Source: VXNF01 sp964291305
GTDB lineage: Bacteria; Actinomycetota; Acidimicrobiia; Acidimicrobiales; CATQHL01
Reading direction: 5' to 3'
Assembly: GCA_964291305.2 (NCBI GenBank)
Contig: OZ219783.1
Coordinates: 1,736,001 to 1,800,000, forward strand
Length of the DNA: 64,000 nucleotides
Part shown: positions 44,617 to 52,758 of the stretch, in pieces
Layout of the letters: the number at the start of each line of letters is the position of its first letter
How positions within the stretch are numbered: the first letter of the stretch is position 1
Program-made: the position numbers and the translations under genes
The notes under the pieces: model-generated
The model's input: only the letters and a program-made list of their open reading frames with translations
What the model was told of the DNA's origin: nothing
Databases searched by the model: none

Positions 44617-46461
44617 ATGCTTACCAATAGCGTGATTACGCCTGCCTCCTTGCGAGCAATGGACTACAACGAACTCGACTCGCTGGCCGAGGAGATCCGG
44701 GCTTTCGTGGTGGATGCAGTCACTACGCACGGGGGCCATCTAGGGTCGAACCTCGGTGCCGTCGAGTTGACGCTGGCGCTGCACCGCGTCTTCAACTCCC
44801 CCACCGACGCCATCATCTGGGACACCGGCCATCAGGCTTACGTACACAAGATCGTCACCGGTCGAGCCCACATGTTTGACGAGCTGCGCAAGCCGGGCGG
44901 GCTGTCGGGCTACCCCTCGAGAGAGGAGTCCGAGCACGACTGGGTAGAGAACAGCCACGCCTCCACCTCGCTGAGCTACGCCCACGGCTTGGCGCTGGCT
45001 TACCGGGCAGCCGAACAGCAAGGCGCTCCCCGCCGCCGAGTGGTCGCCGTTATCGGCGACGGCTCGATGACCGGTGGGATGGCGTTTGAGGGCCTCAACA
45101 ACCTGGGCCACTCCAACCTGGACGTAGTCATCATCTTTAACGACAACGGTCGATCCTATGCCCCCACAGTCTCCCGGCTAAGCGAACGGCTCGCCAGGCT
45201 GGCTGTCAACCCGGCGTTCGTACACCACCAAGAGCGGGTCGAGCGGATCCTGGGCGATCTACCGCTCGTGGGCGAGCACGTAGACCGGGTAGTGGATGCG
45301 GTAAAAGCCGGCGTCAGGGAACTCTCGGAGTCGCCCTCGTTCTTCTCCGACCTCGGCGTGCGTTACACCGGGCCATTCGACGGCCACGACATCCGCAAGC
45401 TGGAGCGGAGCCTAAGTCACGCCGCCGAGTTGAAGGGGCCGGTGGTAGTGCACGTGCTGACCGACAAGGGACGAGGCTACGCACCCGCCGAGCGCGACCC
45501 CATCAAGCGAATGCACGACACCTCCCAGACCAAGCTGGGCAGCTACACCCAGGCCTTCGCCGACGCCATCGTGAAAGAGGCTGAGTCGCGTCAGAACCTC
45601 GTAGCCATCACCGCCGCCATGCCCGACTCCACGGGCCTGCTGAGCTTCAAGGATCGCTTCCCCGACCGGTTCGTGGACGTGGGCATAGCCGAGCAGCACG
45701 CGGTGACTTCGGCTGCTGGTATGGCAATGGGCGGCCTACGCCCGGTCGTGGCCATCTATTCCACGTTCCTCACAAGAGCCTTCGATCAGGTGAACTTAGA
45801 TGTGGGGATGCACCGACAGCCGGTTGTGTTCTGCATCGACCGCGCCGGCATCACCGGCGACGACGGGCCTTCACATCACGGCGTCTTAGACATGGCGCTG
45901 CTCACGAAGGTGCCCGGTATGTGCGTGATGGCCCCGTCCTCTTACCAGGAGCTAGAGGTCATGCTCTCGCAGGCGCTGGACATGACCGATGGTCCGGTAG
46001 CCATTCGCTGGCCCAAGACCGCGGCCCGCCAGGTTGCCGAGGACGAGGTGGGCCAGGGACTCGCCGGGCGCAAGGTGCGCAGCGGCGAGACCGTATGCCT
46101 GTTAGCCGTGGGCAAGATGCTAGAGACAGCCGAAAGGGCGGCCGAGTTGCTAGATGGCCACGGCGTCTCTTCGTCGGTCTGGGATGTGCGGGTGGTCACG
46201 CCGCTGGACGAGGCGATGTTGACTGACGCCCGGTCGCATGCGCTCGTCATCACCATCGAGGACGGGGTCCGCGAGGGTGGCGCCGGAGCGGGCATCGCCA
46301 CGGCGCTGAGCAACCTGGACGGGCCGAAAGCCACGCCTGCGCTTCGAGTGCTGGGGATTCCGATCACCTACCTGCCTCACGGAAAACCCGACGAGATCCT
46401 GGCAGCATGCGGCCTCGACGCCGCCTCTATCGCGGCTACCGCGTTGGAAGCCCTCGACTGA
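44617..46461 (+). CDS. dxs: 1-deoxy-D-xylulose-5-phosphate synthase
   Basis: Makes DXP from pyruvate and glyceraldehyde-3-phosphate for isoprenoids and thiamine. GGHLGSNLGAVELTLALH, GDGSMTGGMAFEGLNNLG with NDNG (TPP site), YTGPFDGHD and DVGIAEQHAVTSAAGMA (catalytic Glu) are present. 614 residues, full length. Confidence 0.97.
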   Translation: MLTNSVITPASLRAMDYNELDSLAEEIRAFVVDAVTTHGGHLGSNLGAVELTLALHRVFNSPTDAIIWDTGHQAYVHKIVTGRAHMFDELRKPGGLSGYPSREESEHDWVENSHASTSLSYAHGLALAYRAAEQQGAPRRRVVAVIGDGSMTGGMAFEGLNNLGHSNLDVVIIFNDNGRSYAPTVSRLSERLARLAVNPAFVHHQERVERILGDLPLVGEHVDRVVDAVKAGVRELSESPSFFSDLGVRYTGPFDGHDIRKLERSLSHAAELKGPVVVHVLTDKGRGYAPAERDPIKRMHDTSQTKLGSYTQAFADAIVKEAESRQNLVAITAAMPDSTGLLSFKDRFPDRFVDVGIAEQHAVTSAAGMAMGGLRPVVAIYSTFLTRAFDQVNLDVGMHRQPVVFCIDRAGITGDDGPSHHGVLDMALLTKVPGMCVMAPSSYQELEVMLSQALDMTDGPVAIRWPKTAARQVAEDEVGQGLAGRKVRSGETVCLLAVGKMLETAERAAELLDGHGVSSSVWDVRVVTPLDEAMLTDARSHALVITIEDGVREGGAGAGIATALSNLDGPKATPALRVLGIPITYLPHGKPDEILAACGLDAASIAATALEALD

Positions 46462-46481
46462 TAGAGCCCGATAGACGGGAA

Positions 46482-47126
46482 CTACTGGTAGAAGGGGTTC
46501 TCGCCGGCCGTGTGATCGGTCACGTCAATCACGTCGAGGATTTCCGGCACGTGCTGGGTGATGATCGTGGCGACTCCCTGGTGCAGCGTGGCCGCACTCA
46601 TGGTGCAGCCCTGACAACCCCCGCCCATTAGCAAGTACGCCTTTGCGTCCTCCACTTTTACCAGTTCTACATAGCCGCCGTGTGCCGCCAGGGAGGGGTT
46701 GACGTGGTTGTTCAGCAGGTTCTGCAGCCTTTCTGCTACCGAACCACCCTCCGAAAGGTCGATACGGGAGTCCATGTCGGGCCGATTGGGGTTGCGAATA
46801 ACCAGGCCCCCCTGAAGCGGGTTGCTGGGGACATCCAGAGTGGCCCCGGTGAGGTTGGCAACGGAATCCTCGGGGACAACGACGGTTAGCCCGCCGGTTT
46901 CGTAGACGGTGTCGCTAGCGTCGGTTTCGGCTATTTCCTGCAGCGATAAGTCGTAGCTGAACTCAAAAGTCATAGACGGAGACATCTCGGTACCCGAGAT
47001 GGCCACCCGCAACCCCAAGCTGTCACCGTCGGCTTCCTCGGCTAGCGCGCCGGCCACTACTTCAGCAGCCTCGTCGGTGACGTTCAGGATCGTGTCGCTG
47101 GAGATGGTGGCTGACTCAGTACTCAC
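46482..47126 (-). CDS. NifU/NfuA-like iron-sulfur carrier
   Basis: An A-type/HesB-like N-terminal half (residues ~10-105, Cys residues of the motif absent, as in NfuA) is joined to a NifU C-terminal domain with GGGCQGCTMSA, the CxxC cluster site, near residue 175. It converges with dxs, 20 bases apart. Probable role is delivering 4Fe-4S clusters. Confidence 0.9.
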   Translation of the reverse strand: MSTESATISSDTILNVTDEAAEVVAGALAEEADGDSLGLRVAISGTEMSPSMTFEFSYDLSLQEIAETDASDTVYETGGLTVVVPEDSVANLTGATLDVPSNPLQGGLVIRNPNRPDMDSRIDLSEGGSVAERLQNLLNNHVNPSLAAHGGYVELVKVEDAKAYLLMGGGCQGCTMSAATLHQGVATIITQHVPEILDVIDVTDHTAGENPFYQ

Positions 47127-47219
47127 GACACCCAGGATATCGAAAGGTAGAGACCGGTACCCCCTGGTGCTGCAGTGCCCGGCTCCGACCGTGAGAACCT
47201 CGGGGCCTAGCCCAGAGGC

Positions 47220-48116
47220 TCAGGGTAGATAGCGGCCGCAGATGGGCCAGGGTTGCGGACCCCGGCGGGCGTACAGCAAACGTGCCCGGGCGTCCTGCAT
47301 CTCGGGCTCGGCCCAGTGAGGGCGGCCGCTTCCGCCTACCGACTCCCAGGTGGTCTGGTCGAACTGGTAGGCGCCGTAGTAGCCGTTGCCGGTGTTGACC
47401 CGGTAGTTACCCGAAGACTCGCAATGTCGTAGGGCCTCCCACTGCGCCTGAGTGGGATCGATCCGACGGCGTCGGGCTAGCTCGACTTCCGCCTCGGCGT
47501 GGATCGACGCCACCGACACCACCCAACTAGCTTCGGCCAGACGCTCTTCCAGCAGAGGAATGTCACGGTGGGCCAGTTGGATGTCGCGGTGCACTACCTC
47601 GATCCGATCCAAGACGAACACCAAACGGTCCCCCGCCTCTGCCAACAGCATCTCGTACTCGCTGAAGGCTTCGGCAACCGTGCCCGCCCGCGCCGCTATC
47701 AGGGTCTGGAGGTACAGGGCGTCCAGGAGATGGTCGGTAGCCAGCAGTTCGGCACTGAGAGCACCGAAGCGGCCGGTCACGTAGGAGGCCACGATGAACT
47801 CCGAGGCCTGGTCGCGCGCCTCTACCAGGTCATTCACCAAGTTCTGCTCTAGCCCTACTAGGTCTGAGGCCTCGCTTACGAGCCTGTCAAACTCCTCGGT
47901 GCGCTGTGCTAGCCGAAGCCGGGCAGCCTCAAAATTCTGCTGCGCCCATTCCAGATCCTGCTGCGCCAACCGGGGGTTGGTATAGGGCGGCTGACTACCG
48001 CTCCTCGGTTCCTGGCCCGCGGCGCCGGGAGCCAGCGCAACAACGCCGAACAGCGCCGCTAGCGCGGCGATCCAGCCCCATAGCCCGGGGCCAAGCATCC
48101 TGCGATTCGTGTACAT
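47220..48116 (-). CDS. Secreted Rpf-like transglycosylase with coiled coil
   Basis: A signal peptide (WGWIAALAALFGVVALAPGAAG) leads to a ~180-residue helical coiled coil, then a transglycosylase-like/Rpf domain (WEALRHCESSGNYRVNTGNGYYGAYQF, quoted in part; catalytic Glu in CESSGNY). It would cut peptidoglycan glycan strands at the cell surface. Confidence 0.88.
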   Translation of the reverse strand: MYTNRRMLGPGLWGWIAALAALFGVVALAPGAAGQEPRSGSQPPYTNPRLAQQDLEWAQQNFEAARLRLAQRTEEFDRLVSEASDLVGLEQNLVNDLVEARDQASEFIVASYVTGRFGALSAELLATDHLLDALYLQTLIAARAGTVAEAFSEYEMLLAEAGDRLVFVLDRIEVVHRDIQLAHRDIPLLEERLAEASWVVSVASIHAEAEVELARRRRIDPTQAQWEALRHCESSGNYRVNTGNGYYGAYQFDQTTWESVGGSGRPHWAEPEMQDARARLLYARRGPQPWPICGRYLP

Positions 48117-48233
48117 CGGTGCACTTCCCTTACCGCGTGAAACTCGTCAAGTCCAAATCCAGCGCGCCTTCAGCACTTCCCACCTCAGGTTTCTCGCCGC
48201 CACAACGCCCGCTACGGGAAGCACTTGCCTACC

Positions 48234-49328
48234 GTGTTGTCGATGACTCCCCACTCAAGAGATCTTGGAGACTTCGACGCTGTCGTCGTCGTGTCCTTCG
48301 GCGGTCCAGAGGCGCCTGAGGAGGTTATGCCGTTCCTGCGCAACGTGACGCGTGGTCGGAACGTGCCCGAAAGCCGCTTAGAGGAAGTAGCCGAGCATTA
48401 CCTGAGCCGCGGCGGTCGCAGCCCAATCAACGATCAGAACCGCGCGCTGGTGGCGTCGCTGCAGTCAGCGCTGCGCCGAGACGGCTTAGAGCTGAACGTC
48501 TACTGGGGCAACCGGAACTGGCACCCGCTGCTGGACGAGACTGTGGCACAAATGCAGCGCGACGGCGTGCGCCGGGCCCTAGCGTTTGTGACCTCGGCAT
48601 TCGGCTCCTACTCGGGCTGCCGGCAATACCAGCAAGACATTGCCACAGCCGCTGCCGCCTGTAGCGACGCTCCAGAGATTCACAAACTGCGGCTCTTCTA
48701 TAACCATCCTGGCTTTATTCAGCCGATGGCAGAAGGGGTCCGGGATGCCCTCGGACGCCTGGCTAGTGAGGCAACTGCGGGGCAGGCACGGTTGGTCTTC
48801 TCGGCCCACAGCATCCCCGAAGTCATGGCCACAGGCGCTCCCTACCAAAGGCAACTAGCAGAAGCGGCCTCGCTGATCGCTGAGCGCTGCGTCCCCACCA
48901 ACTGGCCCGGCGAGCCGCCCGCCTGGGACCTCGTCTACCAGAGCCGCAGCGGACCGCCGCAGGTTCCCTGGCTAGAGCCAGACGTGGTGGACCACCTCGC
49001 CGCTCTTGCTGCCGACGGTGTTACCGAGGTGGTGCTCGTCCCCCTGGGGTTCGTGTCGGACCACATGGAAGTAATCCACGACTTAGACGAAGAGGCAGCC
49101 GAAGCAGCTGCTGCTCTTGGCATCCGCCTGATCCGTTCGGCGACAGTGGGCACCCATCCGGCCTACATCCAGATGATCGTAGAGCTGATTCGCGAGCGGC
49201 TAGACCCAACCAGGCCGCGCCAATCTCTCGGCAGTGCAGGTACTTGGCCCGACTTTTGCGCCGCTGAGTGCTGTCCACAGGGCCAGGGCGCTACTTCGCC
49301 CCCAAATCCGGCTAGACGATCCGGCTAG
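48234..49328 (+). CDS. hemH: Ferrochelatase (probably coproporphyrin ferrochelatase)
   Basis: VVVSFGGPEAPEEVMPFL opens the protein; VFSAHSIPEVM holds the metal-site His and VLVPLGFVSDHMEVIHDLD the conserved Glu/Asp region. The C-terminal CAAECC fits a 2Fe-2S-type ferrochelatase of actinobacteria, where the coproporphyrin route is usual. Start is uncertain between TTG 48225, GTG 48234 and ATG 48243; GTG has gggaag 12 bases upstream. The stop overlaps the convergent ychF gene by 4 bases. Confidence 0.93.
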   Translation: MLSMTPHSRDLGDFDAVVVVSFGGPEAPEEVMPFLRNVTRGRNVPESRLEEVAEHYLSRGGRSPINDQNRALVASLQSALRRDGLELNVYWGNRNWHPLLDETVAQMQRDGVRRALAFVTSAFGSYSGCRQYQQDIATAAAACSDAPEIHKLRLFYNHPGFIQPMAEGVRDALGRLASEATAGQARLVFSAHSIPEVMATGAPYQRQLAEAASLIAERCVPTNWPGEPPAWDLVYQSRSGPPQVPWLEPDVVDHLAALAADGVTEVVLVPLGFVSDHMEVIHDLDEEAAEAAAALGIRLIRSATVGTHPAYIQMIVELIRERLDPTRPRQSLGSAGTWPDFCAAECCPQGQGATSPPNPARRSG

Positions 49329-50401
49329 ACGTTGAAGCGGATCTCCAGCACGTCGCCGTCTTGCACTATGTAGCCACGACCCTCAGCGCGCAGGCACCCC
49401 GCGGTACGAGCTGCAGCCCACGAACCGATCTCTAGCAGTTCGACCCATTGGATGGTCTCGGCGCGGATGAAACCCCGCTGGAAGTCGCCGTGGATCAGCC
49501 CGGCGCAAACGTCTGCGGTGCTCCCAGCTGGGAAGGACCACGCCCGCGTCTCCTTAGGCCCTGTGGTAAAGAAAGTCCGCAGTTGGAGCGTGCGGAAGGA
49601 TGCGGCAACGAGCCGTGCCAGAGCCCCCTGGCCAAGCTCCAAGCTTTCGGCTATCTCGGCGCGTTCAGCCTCGGGCAGTTCAGCTACCTCGGCCTCCAGC
49701 AGGGCACAAACAGCGAGCGTCTCTGCTCCCCCAAGTGCCCCCGAAACCGCCTCCACCGCTGCCTCGACGGCGGCGTCAGTTGAGCGCTCAGCGACGTTCA
49801 CTACGGCCACCACAGGCTTGTTGGTGAGCAGAAAGCAGGGTGCTAGCAGCTCTCGCTCGGCGGGCGGTAGCTCGCTGCGCCACAGTGGTGTGCCGGCAGC
49901 TAGCACTTCGGCGGCGCGCTCCATGCGCGCCACCTCGGGGCCCACGGTTGCGTCGCCCTTGGCCTGCCGCCGCTTCTTGTCCACCTGGCGCTCCAGGCTC
50001 TCCAGGTCGGCCAGGCTCAGCTCCAGCTCAAGGGTCAACAGTGATTCCAGCGGGTCGTCGACCCCCTCCACCTCGTCACTGTCGAAAGCGCGCAGCACCA
50101 GCACCAACGCCTCCACCTCACGGATGCCGCCCAAGAATCGGTTGCCCAGACCCTCACCCCCGGAGGCGCCTGCGGCAAGGCCGCCGATATCGCTGAACTG
50201 CACGCTCGCCGGCGTTACCTTGGCCGACTCACTCATCTGCGCCAGCCGATTTAGGCGCTCATCGGCGACTTTGGCCTCGCCGAGGTGTGTTCCGGTAGTG
50301 GCGAAGGGGTAAGGCGCCACCGGCGAGTCGCCGCCGACAAGCGCGTTGAAAAGCGAAGACTTGCCAGAGTTGGGCAGGCCCAAAAGACCGAAACGCTGCA
50401 C
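49325..50401 (-). CDS. ychF: YchF/OLA1-type P-loop ATPase
   Basis: GLPNSGKSSLFNAL (Walker A), FSDIGGLAAGASGGEGLGNRFL (G3, quoted in part) and the TGS domain ending GYIVQDGDVLEIRFNV. LLTNKPVV occupies the NKxD-like position, as in YchF, which prefers ATP. 358 residues. It binds ribosomes and affects stress responses. Confidence 0.95.
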   Translation of the reverse strand: MQRFGLLGLPNSGKSSLFNALVGGDSPVAPYPFATTGTHLGEAKVADERLNRLAQMSESAKVTPASVQFSDIGGLAAGASGGEGLGNRFLGGIREVEALVLVLRAFDSDEVEGVDDPLESLLTLELELSLADLESLERQVDKKRRQAKGDATVGPEVARMERAAEVLAAGTPLWRSELPPAERELLAPCFLLTNKPVVAVVNVAERSTDAAVEAAVEAVSGALGGAETLAVCALLEAEVAELPEAERAEIAESLELGQGALARLVAASFRTLQLRTFFTTGPKETRAWSFPAGSTADVCAGLIHGDFQRGFIRAETIQWVELLEIGSWAAARTAGCLRAEGRGYIVQDGDVLEIRFNV

Positions 50402-50592
50402 TCTGGCGGAGCGTAGCCAGACCCAGCCCCGTGCCAGCGCCCATAATCACTTCGGATAATCACTTCGGGACCCTCCCGCCGGATCACTTAGGGACCCTCC
50501 CGCCGGCGACTACTGACGACAACTTCTGCAACCAGGGCCGCCTCGGCCGGCTGCCGGCCCGTGAACGGTAAGATTCTCGCTGGGAGGTACCC

Positions 50593-50682
50593 ATGTCTAA
50601 GCGCACGCAACGCAAGCGGGCCAACGCCCGGCGAAAGAAGGCCAACCACGGGCGTAAGCCCAACCTGGGCCGCAACTCCTAG
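50593..50682 (+). CDS. Ribosomal protein bL37
   Basis: A 29-residue, extremely basic peptide, MSKRTQRKRANARRKKANHG then RKPNLGRNS, closely matches the actinobacterial large-subunit protein bL37 (ending ANHGKRPN). A strong ribosome site, gggaggt, lies six bases upstream of the ATG. The gene is too short for most ORF callers. Confidence 0.85.
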   Translation: MSKRTQRKRANARRKKANHGRKPNLGRNS

Positions 50683-50771
50683 CCCCGCGGCCAGCACGCC
50701 GCGCTCCGGTTACCCGCCTCGCTCACCGGCAAGCCGCGCCACACCCCCCAGCAACCCGCCTCGCTCTCGCC

Positions 50772-51269
50772 TTGACACTGCAGCCAACCCCCGCAGACCG
50801 CGATCCAGGCCCCAGAGATCCAGGCCACAGAGATCCAGGCCACAGAGATCCAGGCCACAGAGATCCAGGACGCGCCGAAACTCTCGGCCCAACTTTGGTC
50901 TACGACGGCGACTGCGGTTTCTGTCGCCGCTGCGCCGCTTGGATCAGAACCAGGCTGCCTGCCGGCGTTTCTTTGGTGTCGTCGCAGCAAGCCGACCTAG
51001 CTCTCCTTGGCCTCAGCGCGCAACAAGCAGCCGACGCCGCCTGGTGGATAAGCAGCAACGGCGACCGCTACCGCGGCCATCGAGCCGTAGCCGCCTCGTT
51101 ACAAGCCTGCGGGGGAGCCTGGGGCCGCCTCGGCAGGGGGCTCACCTGGCCGGGAATCTCACTTCTAGCAGCCGGCGTCTACAAACTGATCGCCCGAAAC
51201 CGCAACCGCCTCGGCTGCAAGAACTGCCTGAGGAAGACCAGCCGCGGCGGCCCCGCCCTGTTGGACTAG
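50772..51269 (+). CDS. DCC-family thiol-disulfide oxidoreductase-like protein (DUF393)
   Basis: The core VYDGDCGFCRRCAAWIRTR carries DxDCxFC, the DCC motif, near residue 45; the rest (SSNGDRYRGHRAV ... WPGISLLAAGVYKLIARNRNR) is typical of the family. The N-terminal 35 residues are a pentapeptide repeat RDPGH coded by a 15 bp tandem repeat, absent from usual members. Start TTG 50772 is doubtful; a later start near the core is possible but no good codon is visible. Confidence 0.8.
   Translation: MTLQPTPADRDPGPRDPGHRDPGHRDPGHRDPGRAETLGPTLVYDGDCGFCRRCAAWIRTRLPAGVSLVSSQQADLALLGLSAQQAADAAWWISSNGDRYRGHRAVAASLQACGGAWGRLGRGLTWPGISLLAAGVYKLIARNRNRLGCKNCLRKTSRGGPALLD
50802..50871. repeat. 15 bp tandem repeat
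   Basis: gatccagg recurs at 50802, 50817, 50832, 50847 and 50862; the unit is gatccaggccacaga with small changes at the ends. In the DCC frame it encodes Arg-Asp-Pro-Gly-His/Pro. Confidence 0.95.
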
Positions 51270-51320
51270 CGGCCCCGACCAGACCCCGACTTAGGACTCT
51301 GATTAGACGGCTACATCTGA

Positions 51321-52436
51321 TTAGACGGCGACGATTTCCTCGTACTCCTCGGAGGTGTCAACCGCGTGCTCGAACTCGATGACGCCTATCTCGGTGAAGC
51401 GGTCACGCAACCAGCCATCGCCGGCATCTAGTAGCCCAAGCTTGCGGCAGTTGGGCACGATCTTGGAGAAGAGCATCTTCTGAAAAACGGTCCGCTCGGG
51501 CGGCAGGTTCAGCAGTAGTTCGACCATCGGCCGCACCGGCACGCCGAGCCGCTCCCACACTTCCTGTCCCAGAAACCGGTCGCGCATTCGCACAGCCGCC
51601 TCGAAGGCAAACTCCTGCCGATGGCGAATCTCCGAGACTGTGAGCTGGCTGTAGTACTCCTGCAGGCTCAGCACACCGAAGGCCACATGACGAGCCTCGT
51701 CGGCCATGACATAGCGCAACAACTGCCGCAGCAAGGGCTCCTCGGTGCCGGCGTGCATAAACCCGAAAGCAGCCAGAGCCAAACCTTCCACCATGATCTG
51801 CATACCCAGATAGGTCATGTCCCAGTGGCTGTCGTTGATTATGTCGTCTAACAGCAGTCGCAGGTGCGGGTTGATGGGATACTCGCTGTCTAGCTTGGTG
51901 CGGAGATAGCGGCCGAAGACCTCCACGTGCCGGGCTTCATCCATCACCTGGGTAGCGGCGTAGTACTTGGCGTCGATCCACGGCACAGTCTCGACGATCT
52001 TGGCTGTGCACAACAGCGCCCCCTGCTCTCCGTGCAAAAACTGGCTGAGCCGCCAGGCGATGACCTCGGCGCGGTACTCCGCCCACTCTTTGTCGCTCCA
52101 GTTGTGCAGCGGAGAGGATGGGTCGGCGGCCAAGTCCTCGCGGGTCGGCGGCAGGGCGTCGCCGACCCGGAAGATACAGCTGGGGTCCACCTCAAGATGC
52201 CAGGGCAGGTCATTAGCGTTCCACTGCGACGCCTTGCCCTTTTCGTACAGCTTCTCCAGCTTAGGACGAGCACCCTTGTCGTAATCCCAGGTAAATAAGG
52301 CGTCCGAGGCATCGGACACGCTGTGAGTGGTCTCGGTGGAGTAGGGATTGGCGCGGCAGATGTCGAGGATTGTGTCGACATCGTTGACCGAAATCCGGCC
52401 GAGGATTGCGGCGTCGCTGCGATGCTCGGTGCTCAA
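51321..52436 (-). CDS. Ferritin-like diiron protein
   Basis: 371 residues. Two pairs of metal-ligand motifs are visible: GEQGALL with DEARHVEVFG (residues ~135-180) and VEGLAL with DEARHVAFG (~225-265), the ExxH arrangement of diiron oxygenases and ferritin-like proteins. It could be an oxygenase (AurF- or R2-like) or a desaturase relative; substrate unknown. Start TTG 52436 with gaggg upstream. Singleton gene. Confidence 0.8.
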   Translation of the reverse strand: MSTEHRSDAAILGRISVNDVDTILDICRANPYSTETTHSVSDASDALFTWDYDKGARPKLEKLYEKGKASQWNANDLPWHLEVDPSCIFRVGDALPPTREDLAADPSSPLHNWSDKEWAEYRAEVIAWRLSQFLHGEQGALLCTAKIVETVPWIDAKYYAATQVMDEARHVEVFGRYLRTKLDSEYPINPHLRLLLDDIINDSHWDMTYLGMQIMVEGLALAAFGFMHAGTEEPLLRQLLRYVMADEARHVAFGVLSLQEYYSQLTVSEIRHRQEFAFEAAVRMRDRFLGQEVWERLGVPVRPMVELLLNLPPERTVFQKMLFSKIVPNCRKLGLLDAGDGWLRDRFTEIGVIEFEHAVDTSEEYEEIVAV

Positions 52437-52758
52437 AATAATCGCCCTCGCTGACAGGTAGCGCAGGCTGCCGGGGTTGGTCGTCCCAGCTGTCTTAGCG
52501 CTGGACTTAGGAGTGAAGACTACCTCTGGACTTGGGCTGCGGGAACCTATGCCGCAAGGTCAGGTGAGAGCCACCAATCGAGACGACTGCGAGCCGAGAC
52601 AACCGCGACTAGTCTTCCCCCGTCGGCAAGCTGCGATCTAGTTGGAAAACAGCAGGGGCGCGGGAGATCCCCCTTAGGGGTAAAGGTCTCGCAACCCGCC
52701 GTACACCGGGAGCGGGCAAGTGTCCCGATTGAGAACCGCTGAGAGAAACGAGGTCAAC
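52437..52758. other. Intergenic leader of the nucleoside operon
   Basis: This 322-base gap serves the divergent ferritin-like gene and the BMP operon. From 52650 to 52750 it is G/C-rich with several self-complementary runs (ccccttagggg; gggagatc against ggtctc), which may be a structured 5' leader. It does not match a riboswitch class I can name. No gene seen. Confidence 0.4.

Noticed and set aside
49452..50312. 286-codon ORF opposite ychF
   Set aside because: Ser/Ala-rich antisense frame typical of high-GC DNA; ychF is full length.
52650..52758. Possible riboswitch upstream of the nucleoside receptor gene
   Set aside because: Several small complementary runs exist, but I could not match the conserved core of a purine, ykkC or c-di-AMP class, so it is left as an unassigned leader.
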